Assembly: GCF_920987055.1 (NCBI RefSeq)
Contig: NZ_CAKLBX010000001.1
Location: 3,582,501-3,646,500, forward strand
From: Novosphingobium sp. CECT 9465
Lineage (GTDB): Bacteria > Pseudomonadota > Alphaproteobacteria > Sphingomonadales > Sphingomonadaceae
Length of the DNA stretch: 64,000 nucleotides
Direction of reading: 5' to 3'
The translations under genes were made by a program, and so were the position numbers. The notes under the pieces are model-generated. The model worked only from the letters and a program-made list of their open reading frames with translations, was not told where the DNA came from and ran no database searches. This document shows positions 27,516 through 36,478 of the stretch, piece by piece (the stretch's first letter is position 1; each line of letters starts with the position of its first letter).

Positions 27516-27596
27516 CACTGGTTCGGAAACTGTCGGCGAACCCAAGGCTTTCCGCGATAGCGTAGCCGGCCCCTGCCAACCACCGCGCGACTGGGC

Positions 27597-27640
27597 AAAG
27601 GGAAGGGGGATCGAAGGATTGATGCTGCCGATGGGGCAGC
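27597..27640 (+). promoter_or_regulatory. Purine tract plus hairpin leader of the strawberry-notch gene
   Basis: The tract AAAGGGAAGGGGGA (27597-27610) is followed by a 6-bp hairpin GCTGCC/GGCAGC (27624-27640), then GGAG and the ATG at 27659. Same layout as the leaders at 38949, 42484, 46870, 48763 and 52181. Confidence 0.5.
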
Positions 27641-27658
27641 CAGTCCGGAGACCCCACC

Positions 27659-30600
27659 ATGTCCGATCTCTTCGATACCGCCACCGCGGCCGAACGCCGC
27701 GCGGCCACGCTTCTCATCGACCGCCTCAGGTCGACGGACCCGATCACCCGGGCCGACCTCAATACGGCGATGATCGAAGGCTATGGCGGGACCGACGCGG
27801 ACGGGCTCTGGACCCAGCGCGACAGCTTCGAGATTCTCGAGCATGCGCTCGCCCACCACCTCCAGTTCGGTCCCTATCCGCTGACCTCGCTCGATGACGT
27901 GATTGCGGCCTGCGACCTGCTCGACCGGCTGCCCACCCAGACCGTTCGCAGCGAAGATCAGATCGAATGGCAGCAGTTCTCGACGCCCGTCGATCTTGCC
28001 GCGGTGGCGGTTGTCCTCGCCAATATCCAGAGCGACGATGTGATCCTCGAGCCGAGCGCCGGCAATGGGCTCCTCGTGGCGCATTGCCGCGACTTCGGCT
28101 CCCTCCAGCTCAACGAATATGCGTCGGGCCGCCGGGCGCGTCTCGCCGATGTCTTCCCCGACGCGACCGTCACTGGCCACGACGGCGCCACGATCAACTC
28201 GAGCCTGGCGGCAGCGGCGCGCCCCAGCCTGATCCTCATGAACCCGCCATTCTCCCGGTCGGTCGGGCTGGGCGCGGACGCACACGCCGCTGTCCGACAT
28301 CTCCAGGCAGCCCTTCGCCGACTGCAGGCCGGCGGCCGTTTGGTTGCAATCATGCCCGACTGGTTCGGACCCAATGCCCGGATGCGCGATCTCTTCGAGA
28401 CCACGCTGCGCGATGTCAGCGTGCGGACCTCGGTGCGGCTCGAGAAATGCTATCTGAAGCACGGCACCAGCATCGCGGTCCGGCTGTTCGAGATCGACAA
28501 GGTCCCCGGCACGACCATTCCCGCGACGATCCAGCGCACCTCCATCCGCGAGCTCATCGGCGCGCTCACGATCCACGAACGCGCGACCCTCGCAGCGCCA
28601 TCGGCGCCGACTCCCAAGCGATCGAGCAGCCCCTCGCTGTTCCGCGCCATGAAGAGCAATCGCGCGCAGCCGCGGCCCTATCACGCTCCGGTGCGCAACA
28701 ACGTACTGCCTGTCGACTACGCGCCGCTCGACACGCCGGCACCGCTGCTCGACCAGGTCGGTGTCTATCTTCCCTATCGTCCGAGCCGGATCACCTTCGA
28801 CGCCGCCGGCGAACATCCGACTGCCCTGGTCGAATCCGTCGCGATGGGCTCGATCGCGGCGCCGATCCCGGCCTATGTGCCGCGGCTCCCCGAACGCACT
28901 GTCTCCGAACGCCTGCTGTCGGCCTCGCAGCTCGAAACCGTCGTCTATGCGGGACATGCCTGGGACCAGTTTCTACCGGGGAAGTTCAGGCCCGCCAAGG
29001 AAGGCGTCGGCCTTGAGGAAGCGCAGGATGGCCGCGCCTATCGCATGGGCTATTTCCTCGGCGACGGGACCGGGGCGGGGAAGGGGCGGCAGGTCGCCGC
29101 GTGCATCCTCGACAGCTGGCTCGCCGGCCGCCGCCGGAACATCTGGATTTCGAAGAACGAGGCGCTGCTCGAAGACGCGCGGCGTGACTGGACCGCGCTC
29201 GGTGGTCTCGCGGCCGACATCCAGCCCCTCTCCAACTGGAAGATCGACCAGGCGATACCGCTGGAGCAGGGCGTGCTCTTCGTCACCTACCCGACGCTTC
29301 GTTCGGCACGCGGTGACCACAGCCGCCTCCAGCAGGTCATCGACTGGGCAGGCGACGACTTCGAAGGCGTGATCGGCTTCGACGAAGCGCATGAGATGGG
29401 CGGCGTCGCCGGCGGCGAAGGGGCGCTCGGCAAGAAGGAGGGCTCGCAGCAGGGCATCTCCGGGGTCCTGCTCCAGAACCATCTGCCCGGCGCGCGCGTG
29501 CTCTACGCCTCGGCAACCGGCGCCTCCGACGTCAACAACCTCGCCTATGCCGTGCGGCTGGGCCTGTGGGGGCCGGAAACCGCCTTCAGCAACCGCGAGC
29601 AGTTCATCTCCGGCATCCGCAAGGGCGGCATCGCCGCGATGGAGCTCGTCGCTCGCGATCTGAAGGCGCTCGGCCTCTACACCGCCCGCGCGCTCAGCTT
29701 TGCCGGCGTCGAATATGACATCCTGCGGCATGAACTGACGCGCGAGCAGATCGCGATCTACGACGCCTATGCCGACGCCTGGGGAATCATCCACCGCAAC
29801 ATGGAGCATGCCCTCGAATTGACGGCTGTGGTCGACGGGCTCGAAAATGCGACGCTCAACAGCGGCGCCAAGGCGTCGGCGCGCTCGCGGTTCGAGTCGA
29901 CCAAGCAGCGCTTCTTCGGCCAGCTCCTCCTCAGCATGAAACTCCCGACCGTGATCGCGGCGGCGAAGGCGCATCTCTCAGCGGGCCAATCGGTGGTCCT
30001 TCAGCTGGTCACGACCGCGGAATCGATCCTGGATCGGCGGCTTGGCGACCTCTCGCCCGACGAGCGGGCGAACCTGGAAATTGATCTCAGCCCCCGTGAG
30101 TACATCATCGATTACCTCGAGCGTGCCTTCCCGACCCGGCAGATGCGCGTCTTCAAGGATGATACCGGCACGCCGCGCTCACTTCCGATGGTGAATGACG
30201 ACGGGCACCCGGTCTACAATCCCGAGGCCCAGGCCGCACGCGACGCGCTGATCGAGACGCTCTGCGCCATGCCCCCGATCATGTCGGCGCTCGATGCGCT
30301 GCTCGAGCATTTCGGCCATGACAATGTCGCCGAGGTCACCGGTCGCACCAAGCGGCTCATCACCGCAAGCGACGGGCGCCAGAAGCTCGAAAGCCGCTCG
30401 GCGCGGACCAGCCAGGCGGAGGCCGCGGCCTTCATGGCCGGCAAAAAGCGGATGCTGGTCTTCTCCGACGCCGGCGGTACGGGCCGCAGCTATCATGCCT
30501 CGCTCGACGTCATGAACCAGGAACAGCGCGTCCACCTGCTCCTCGAACCCGGTTGGCGCGCCGATCGCGCGATCCAGGGGCTCGGCCGAACCCACCGAAC

Positions 30601-31870
30601 CCATCAGGCGACAACGCCGCTGTTCCGGCCGGTGACCACCGACTGCAAGGGCGAGCTGCGCTTCACCAGCACGATCGCGCGGCGCCTCGACAGCCTCGGG
30701 GCGCTGACGCGCGGCCAGCGGCAGACGGGCGGGCAGGGGCTCTTCGACCCGGCCGACAATCTCGAAAGCGAATATGCCTGCGCCGCGCTCCTCTCCTGGT
30801 TCGACCTGCTCGCGGCCGGCAAGCTCTCGAGCACCACGCTTGACGACTTCCAGCATCGCACCGGCCTGGAGCTCTGCGACAAGGATGGCGTCCTCAAGGA
30901 CGAGATGCCGCCCATCCAGCGCTGGCTGAATCGCATCCTCGCCCTGCCGATCGCGCTGCAGAACAATATCTTCGACGAATTCCTGTCGCTGATCGAAACC
31001 CGCGTCTCGGCCGCGCGCGAAGCCGGCCGCCTCGATGTCGGCGTCGAGACGATCCTCGTCGACAAGGCCACGCTGATCGACGACGTGGTGCTGCGGACCG
31101 ATCCCCGCACGGGCGCAACCTCGCATCTGCTCACCATCGAGATCGCGCGACGCCGCAACCCGGTCTCGCTCGAGCGCATCCTGCGGATCGCCGACGGCGA
31201 TGCCAGTGCCGGCTTCATGATCAACCGCAAGTCGGGCAAGGTTGCGCTCAGGACACGGGCGCGTTCGCTCATGGAGGAAAAGGAGGGCACGCCGATCCCC
31301 CGCGTCGAGATGATGCGGCCCACGCGCAACGAATATATGCGCGAGGACGATCTCTACGAATCCTCCTGGGAGGAGGTGACGCGCGACGCCTTCACGGCAA
31401 CCTGGTCGGACGAGGTGGAGGCCGCCCGGCAGACCGTCGACAGCGAGACGATCCGGCTCGCGACGGGCCTGCTTCTGCCGATCTGGTCGGCGCTGCCGAG
31501 CGATCATATGGCGGTGAACCGCATCGTCGATGGCGAAGGGCACTCCTGGCTCGGCCGTCTCGTGTTCGACGATCACGTGCCTCAGCTGTTCACCAAGCTC
31601 GGCATCGATCGTTCCGAGGCGCTGCCGGCGGACGCCGTCGCCAAGGCGGTCACGTCCGGGCGCAGCGTCGACGTCTCACATCCGTTCCCGCTCACCATCA
31701 AGCGCTCGGTCGTCAACGGCTCCCAGCGGATCGAACTCGTGGGTTGCCCGCACGACCGCTTGCCCTGGCTCAAGTCGATCGGCTGCTTCACCGAGGTGAT
31801 CCAGTATCGCACGCGCATGTTCGTGCCGATGGCGACCGCGGAAGCCGTCCTCGGTCAGCTTCTCGCCTAG
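27659..31870 (+). CDS. Methylase-like/strawberry-notch helicase fusion
   Basis: 1403 residues. An N-terminal methyltransferase-like domain carries QQFSTPVDLA (105-114), ILEPSAGNGLL (about 128) and MNPPFSR (about 195). A strawberry-notch SF2 helicase then has GDGTGAGKGRQV as Walker A (about 467), GFDEAHEMGG as motif II (about 573) and a C-lobe with DAGGTGRS (about 938) and IQGLGRTHRTHQ as motif VI (about 965). The family is common on large proteobacterial plasmids. It may modify or remodel incoming DNA; the biochemical role is unproven. Confidence 0.85.
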   Translation: MSDLFDTATAAERRAATLLIDRLRSTDPITRADLNTAMIEGYGGTDADGLWTQRDSFEILEHALAHHLQFGPYPLTSLDDVIAACDLLDRLPTQTVRSEDQIEWQQFSTPVDLAAVAVVLANIQSDDVILEPSAGNGLLVAHCRDFGSLQLNEYASGRRARLADVFPDATVTGHDGATINSSLAAAARPSLILMNPPFSRSVGLGADAHAAVRHLQAALRRLQAGGRLVAIMPDWFGPNARMRDLFETTLRDVSVRTSVRLEKCYLKHGTSIAVRLFEIDKVPGTTIPATIQRTSIRELIGALTIHERATLAAPSAPTPKRSSSPSLFRAMKSNRAQPRPYHAPVRNNVLPVDYAPLDTPAPLLDQVGVYLPYRPSRITFDAAGEHPTALVESVAMGSIAAPIPAYVPRLPERTVSERLLSASQLETVVYAGHAWDQFLPGKFRPAKEGVGLEEAQDGRAYRMGYFLGDGTGAGKGRQVAACILDSWLAGRRRNIWISKNEALLEDARRDWTALGGLAADIQPLSNWKIDQAIPLEQGVLFVTYPTLRSARGDHSRLQQVIDWAGDDFEGVIGFDEAHEMGGVAGGEGALGKKEGSQQGISGVLLQNHLPGARVLYASATGASDVNNLAYAVRLGLWGPETAFSNREQFISGIRKGGIAAMELVARDLKALGLYTARALSFAGVEYDILRHELTREQIAIYDAYADAWGIIHRNMEHALELTAVVDGLENATLNSGAKASARSRFESTKQRFFGQLLLSMKLPTVIAAAKAHLSAGQSVVLQLVTTAESILDRRLGDLSPDERANLEIDLSPREYIIDYLERAFPTRQMRVFKDDTGTPRSLPMVNDDGHPVYNPEAQAARDALIETLCAMPPIMSALDALLEHFGHDNVAEVTGRTKRLITASDGRQKLESRSARTSQAEAAAFMAGKKRMLVFSDAGGTGRSYHASLDVMNQEQRVHLLLEPGWRADRAIQGLGRTHRTHQATTPLFRPVTTDCKGELRFTSTIARRLDSLGALTRGQRQTGGQGLFDPADNLESEYACAALLSWFDLLAAGKLSSTTLDDFQHRTGLELCDKDGVLKDEMPPIQRWLNRILALPIALQNNIFDEFLSLIETRVSAAREAGRLDVGVETILVDKATLIDDVVLRTDPRTGATSHLLTIEIARRRNPVSLERILRIADGDASAGFMINRKSGKVALRTRARSLMEEKEGTPIPRVEMMRPTRNEYMREDDLYESSWEEVTRDAFTATWSDEVEAARQTVDSETIRLATGLLLPIWSALPSDHMAVNRIVDGEGHSWLGRLVFDDHVPQLFTKLGIDRSEALPADAVAKAVTSGRSVDVSHPFPLTIKRSVVNGSQRIELVGCPHDRLPWLKSIGCFTEVIQYRTRMFVPMATAEAVLGQLLA

Positions 31871-32008
31871 CGATGGAGCGGGGGGCTCGCAGTTGTAAAC
31901 TCGTGTAAAATCACAAGAAATGGACGGCGCGATGTGGCGGATTGCCCGAAAATAACCTATCAGGCTCGTTGCGGGCAAATAACGATAGTGTAACAGGAAG
32001 ATCATGCC

Positions 32009-32770
32009 GTGACGGACGTGGATTCCTCGTCTCGCGGCGAGGTACAGCCTTACATTCGCCCCGATAGCGAGATCGTTCGGGAGATGCGCGCACTAAGGGG
32101 ATTCATCGACGAGGCCCGCTCCGCCCGCACCCTCGATCCGCTCTTCGGCTATCTCTATGACGCGATCGAGCGGCGAACGCCCGAGCAGGTTTGGACCGAA
32201 GCGGCATGCGGTCCGCGCTGTGCCTGGTGTTGCCACACCCGCGTCTCGGCGACAGCGCCGGAAATCCTCTTCCTCGCGCGAAATCTGCCCACCGGCGTGA
32301 CGGATGGCATTCCGGCATTGGCCAGGCGGCGCCGTGAGGGCTGGGATAAACCGCTCCTGGAGAGTCTGGCGCCCTGCGCGGTCCTCGCCGATGGTCTCTG
32401 CACGGCGCATCCCAGCCGTCCGATCGTCTGCCGCACCACCATGTCGCTCGACGCGGACCAGTGCCGGCTCGCCTGCAGCCTTCCGGACGAAGCCGTCATC
32501 CCCTCTGCGCTCGCATCGGTCGCCCTGCGCGCAGCCTATGAAATCGCGCTTCAGGGAGCGCTCCTCAACGCCGGTTATTGCACCGACAGGTTCGATCTTG
32601 CGACCGCGCTTGCCGATGCGGTTTCGCATCCGGATGCGGAATCGGCGTGGCTCGCCGGCGGCGACGTCTTTCCCTCCGCGCTCCGGGTCGAACAGGACGG
32701 CTATCTCGACGAGCCGGTGAGACGCGCCCTCTACGAGGCAGCGTTTGATCCCGGCGTTAGCACGGTCTGA
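32009..32770 (+). CDS. YkgJ-type cysteine-cluster protein
   Basis: 253 residues from GTG 32009 (SD AGGAAG). A zinc/iron-cluster signature, CGPRCAWCCHT (about 67-77), is followed by Cys residues in LAPCAVLADGLCTAHPSRPIV and CR. This is the CxxCC...C...C...R pattern of YkgJ-family proteins. The function of that family is unknown, perhaps metal binding. It is convergent with htpG across 40 bp. Confidence 0.75.
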   Translation: MTDVDSSSRGEVQPYIRPDSEIVREMRALRGFIDEARSARTLDPLFGYLYDAIERRTPEQVWTEAACGPRCAWCCHTRVSATAPEILFLARNLPTGVTDGIPALARRRREGWDKPLLESLAPCAVLADGLCTAHPSRPIVCRTTMSLDADQCRLACSLPDEAVIPSALASVALRAAYEIALQGALLNAGYCTDRFDLATALADAVSHPDAESAWLAGGDVFPSALRVEQDGYLDEPVRRALYEAAFDPGVSTV

Positions 32771-32810
32771 GCGCCGCCCCGGGGACCGCACCCAGACCTC
32801 CGGGCAGGCG

Positions 32811-34691
32811 CTATGCGAGCGCCTTCGTCCAGATCCTTCCCAATCGGGCGGCGAAACCGCGCGGATCGGCCGGAAGCTCACCATCGGCAATCCGCGCCTC
32901 GTCGAGAAGCAGCCGAGCCGAGTCCTCGCGCAGGTCCGCATCTGCAGCAAGGCCGGCAAGCTTCTGCACAAGATCGTGACGAGGGTTGATCTCCAACACG
33001 GGCCGTGCCGCCGTCCCGCCACGCCCAGAGGCTGCCAGCAGCTTCTCGAGCTGTCTGTCCATTCCGTGTTCGGGCGCAACCAGGCATGCCGCGCTTTCGG
33101 TGAGTCGCTCGGAGGCCCGCACGTCCGACACCTCGTCCTTGAGCACCTCCTTCACGAACTCGATGAAGCCGGAAACCTCATCGGACGTGGAGGCGGCCGG
33201 CGCATCGCCTTCGGTCAAAGGTATGAGCCCGAGATCGGCCGAGCCCTGCGTCACGGACTTGAAGGGCTTCCCTTCGAAGTCCAGTCCCGCGGTCACCCAG
33301 AAACTGTCCACCTGATCCGTCAGCAGCAGCACCTCTATCCCGCGAGCCCGGAAGCCCTCGAGCTGAGGCGAGGACGCCAGACGATCGAGATCGGGTCCGG
33401 TCGCATAGTAGATCGCCGTCTGGTTTTCCTTGATCGCCGCGACATAGTCCTTCAGCGAACGCCACTCGGTGCCGGAGGTCGTCGTCTTGAAGCGCGCCAG
33501 ACCCAGCAGCGTTTCGCGCCGGCCATAGTCCTCGTACAGCCCCTCCTTCAGCACCGCCCCGAAATTCATCCAGAATTGCTGGTAAGCATCGGCGTCATTC
33601 GTCGAGAGCTTCTCGAGCTCCGACAGCAGCCGGTTCGCCACGCCCTTCTGGATCGCGGCCAGCACGGGGCTCTCCTGGATCATCTCCCGCGACACGTTCA
33701 GGGGAATGTCGCTGGAGTCGACGAGACCGCGCACGAACCGGAGGTAACGAGGCAGGATTTCGGCTTCGTCGGTGATGAAGACCCGTTTGACATAGAGCTT
33801 CATCCGCCCGTGACGTTCCGGGTCGAACAGGTCGAAAGGCTTCATCTCCGGAATGAAGGCGAGGACGGAATATTCGTGCAGACCCTCGGCCCGATAGTGC
33901 AGCGTAAGCGCAGGCTTGTCGAACTGCCCGGCCACGCTGCGGTAGAAGTCGGTGTAATCCTCTTCGCTAATTTCGGACTTTGGCTTCGTCCAAAGGGCGG
34001 CGCCGTCGCCTATCTGGACCGGCTCAGCATCGGGCTTCTCCAGCAGGAAGATCGGCACGGGGACGTGGCCCGACTGCGCCTTGATGATCCCTTCGGAGTT
34101 GAAGCGCTGCGCATATTGGGCCGCGTCTTCCTTGAGCTCCAGCACGACCCGGGTGCCATGCGTGGGGGCATCCGCAAGCTCGGCAATCTCGACGCTGTAG
34201 GTCCCAAGACCGTCCGACGACCAATGCGCCGCGGTATCCCCACCGGCCCTTCGCGAGAACACGTCGACTTTGTCGGCGACCATGAACGCCGAATAGAAAC
34301 CGACGCCGAACTGCCCAATCAGCTGCGCGCCTTCAGCGTCTTTCGCCGAAGCGACGCGTTCCATGAAGGCTTTGGTCCCCGATCGCGCAATCGTGCCGAG
34401 CGCCTCGATCATCTCGGCCTCGTTCATGCCGATGCCATTGTCCTCGACGATGAGCCGCCGCTGGTCGGGGTCGAGTGTCACTGTGATCCGCGGGAGTTCG
34501 CCCGAGCCCAATTCGGGATGGCTCAGCATTTCATAGCGAAGCTTCTCGCAGGCATCGGCGGCGTTCGAGATGAGTTCGCGCAGGAACACATCTTTGTCCG
34601 AATAGACCGAGTGCACCATGAGGTGCAGCAGCTTGGCAACGTCCGTTTCGAAGGAACGGGTTTCAGGCGCAGCATCCAACGTCGTCGTCAT
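32811..34691 (-). CDS. htpG: Hsp90-family chaperone HtpG
   Basis: 626 residues from ATG 34691 (SD GGAAAG). GHKL ATPase motifs: ELISNAADACEKLRYE (N box), DNGIGM and GQFGVGFYSAFM. The middle and C-terminal domains are present, so it is full length. It refolds or holds client proteins using ATP. A plasmid-borne second copy is unusual. A sigma-32-like promoter sits 40-70 bp upstream and a terminator separates it from the PLD operon, so it is its own heat-inducible unit. Confidence 0.93.
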   Translation of the reverse strand: MTTTLDAAPETRSFETDVAKLLHLMVHSVYSDKDVFLRELISNAADACEKLRYEMLSHPELGSGELPRITVTLDPDQRRLIVEDNGIGMNEAEMIEALGTIARSGTKAFMERVASAKDAEGAQLIGQFGVGFYSAFMVADKVDVFSRRAGGDTAAHWSSDGLGTYSVEIAELADAPTHGTRVVLELKEDAAQYAQRFNSEGIIKAQSGHVPVPIFLLEKPDAEPVQIGDGAALWTKPKSEISEEDYTDFYRSVAGQFDKPALTLHYRAEGLHEYSVLAFIPEMKPFDLFDPERHGRMKLYVKRVFITDEAEILPRYLRFVRGLVDSSDIPLNVSREMIQESPVLAAIQKGVANRLLSELEKLSTNDADAYQQFWMNFGAVLKEGLYEDYGRRETLLGLARFKTTTSGTEWRSLKDYVAAIKENQTAIYYATGPDLDRLASSPQLEGFRARGIEVLLLTDQVDSFWVTAGLDFEGKPFKSVTQGSADLGLIPLTEGDAPAASTSDEVSGFIEFVKEVLKDEVSDVRASERLTESAACLVAPEHGMDRQLEKLLAASGRGGTAARPVLEINPRHDLVQKLAGLAADADLREDSARLLLDEARIADGELPADPRGFAARLGRIWTKALA

Positions 34692-34730
34692 GGCTTCTTT
34701 CCACAATCTCCTGGGTTTCGATCGCCGATC

Positions 34731-34759
34731 AGATGGCGAGACCGCCAAATGCTTTCAAG
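34731..34759 (-). promoter_or_regulatory. Sigma-32 (heat-shock) promoter of htpG
   Basis: On the minus strand CTTGAAA (34753-34759) and CGCCATCT (34731-34738) are 14 nt apart. The sigma-32 consensus is CTTGAAA, 11-16 nt, CCCCATNT: 7/7 and 7/8 matches. The distance to the htpG start is about 40 bp. Confidence 0.7.
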
Positions 34760-34834
34760 CAGACGCGGTGAAGACATTCCTCGATCACGCGCCGCTCCGG
34801 CATGTGGACTTGGACGAACAATGATCGGCAGGCG

Positions 34835-34870
34835 AAAAAAGAGCCTGCCCGGCAGGACCAGGCAGGCTTT
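34835..34870 (-). terminator. Rho-independent terminator of the PLD operon
   Basis: On the minus strand an 8-bp stem AGCCTGCC/GGCAGGCT with an 11-nt loop is followed by CTTTTTT. It lies about 110 bp after the stop of the 34980 gene and before the htpG promoter. Confidence 0.8.
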
Positions 34871-34979
34871 ATGAGTGGGAGGCCGCCGAAACTTTCGACT
34901 CGAAGGCCCCTCGGGTCGCAGCAAGATCGTATCGTAACGCGCCTGCATTTCCTTGCACGGATGCGACACTCGCGTGTCG

Positions 34980-36473
34980 CTAGAGGCGCCCGCATTCGAC
35001 GAGCAGATTCGTCGCCGTTTCGAGCCGGTCCGGGGTCGGCTCTGGAGGATTGCCCTGGCGCGTCGTGCCCGGCGTCAGCGTCCATCCGCCCTCGTCCATG
35101 ACAATCCGCAAACGGAGGATCGTCTTGCCCCGATTTCGAGCGTCGGCCAGGCCCCGTCCGACGGACCAATAGGCATGCTGCGCCATGATCCAGATCTCGA
35201 GCACGCGCCCGACGAAACCGGCCGGCGAGAGCTCACGCCAGCTTTCCGCCTCCCTCCTGGCCCGGCTGAGGGGCAATCGATCGGGATTCTCGAATGGGTG
35301 GCCCTGGTTCGGCGCTTCGCGGAGGCAGAGAGCAAGGGCCGCGACAATGGCAGTAGGAAGCCTTTCCTGGTCGCGAAGGACTTTCTGCAGGGAGCGAAGA
35401 TGTTCGACGGGATTTGTGGTGTCCTTCGACGCGAGAATCCACTCTCCAGCGCTATCCGCCAATGACGTCTCGTCGAGGGCATCGATGAAGGCCTGTGCGA
35501 GCTGCCGGGTGGAACGGGAGGCAGGTAGAAGCGCGCCGATCGTCCAATAGAACAGACCTTCGAGCGCGAGCCGGAACAGCTGCCGGATCTGGACCGCTCT
35601 CCATTCGTCCGCCGCGATCGGGCGGTCGTTCGCGTTGCTCCATGCGTCGGCCCGATCGGCCATCCGCATTCTGATATCCTCGTACGTCGCCTCCTCGTCC
35701 GCCAGATCCGCAACGGCCGCCAGAATCAGAGCCACGCCTTTCTGGCGGGCCGGCGCCGCGCGTTCGCCGCCGAGCCTGGCGAACATGGCCTTCGCTTCGG
35801 CCGCGCGAGGCTTGTCCATCGTCCAGAGTTTACCCCAGCGCTCGGCGTCCGCCCGCTTCACGCTGACGCTTCCGAAGCGATTGAACGCCTCGTGGTCCAG
35901 CTCGCCCTCGAAGCGTTTTTCGAAGGCGTCGAGCACCGGCTCGAGGGCAGGATCGGGCTGGAATATGCCAGCGGCGCCCTCGACCGGGATCAACCAGCCC
36001 ATCGTGCGCAGGCTTGGGCCGTAGTTCAGCGGCGATATGAAGCCGGTGGAATAGCGTCTCATGTTGCGCCGGGCTTCCCATTCCTCGCCGCCAAAACGAT
36101 AGCGCACCGTATCCAGCATCGGGCGCATGGCCTGTGCTCCGGGTATGTCGGCTTTCGGATTGATCAGAAACTGCGACCACGCGTAGATCGCCTCGATCCG
36201 GTCGACGAAATCGCGCATCTCCTCGGCCTGTGCGCTCTGTCGCCTTCCGCGCTCGAGGATATGGCGGACGCGCCGCCAGGCCCAGGCCATCAGCGTATAG
36301 GGCCGGATGTGGCTTGCGACGTTGTTGAGGTCAGGGAGCACCCGGTCCATCAGGCCGAAATTGATCTGGCGCAGACCGAGCGGATCCACGCCGCCCATGC
36401 CGACCTTGCTTCTGTCGACCGGCTGGGGCTCGCCGGCGGTGCGGGCGACATCAAGGAGTTCGTTCAGGTCCAT
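34980..36473 (-). CDS. Hypothetical protein in a phospholipase-D operon
   Basis: 497 residues from ATG 36473, five bases after the stop of the PLD gene; the frame reaches 36584, but that part lies inside the PLD gene. Mostly helical. N-terminal GVDPLGLRQINFGLMDRVLP, then NVASHIRPYTLMAWAWRRV, recalls (from memory, weakly) the start of DUF6361 proteins, which accompany helicase/PLD defence clusters. No catalytic motif was recognised. It is co-transcribed with the PLD protein and ends at its own terminator, so the two very probably act together. Confidence 0.6.
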   Translation of the reverse strand: MDLNELLDVARTAGEPQPVDRSKVGMGGVDPLGLRQINFGLMDRVLPDLNNVASHIRPYTLMAWAWRRVRHILERGRRQSAQAEEMRDFVDRIEAIYAWSQFLINPKADIPGAQAMRPMLDTVRYRFGGEEWEARRNMRRYSTGFISPLNYGPSLRTMGWLIPVEGAAGIFQPDPALEPVLDAFEKRFEGELDHEAFNRFGSVSVKRADAERWGKLWTMDKPRAAEAKAMFARLGGERAAPARQKGVALILAAVADLADEEATYEDIRMRMADRADAWSNANDRPIAADEWRAVQIRQLFRLALEGLFYWTIGALLPASRSTRQLAQAFIDALDETSLADSAGEWILASKDTTNPVEHLRSLQKVLRDQERLPTAIVAALALCLREAPNQGHPFENPDRLPLSRARREAESWRELSPAGFVGRVLEIWIMAQHAYWSVGRGLADARNRGKTILRLRIVMDEGGWTLTPGTTRQGNPPEPTPDRLETATNLLVECGRL

Positions 36474-36478
36474 CACGT

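Noticed and set aside
27425..28957. 510-codon minus-strand ORF opposite the strawberry-notch gene
   Set aside because: Mirror frame of the coding strand, no motif or ribosome site.
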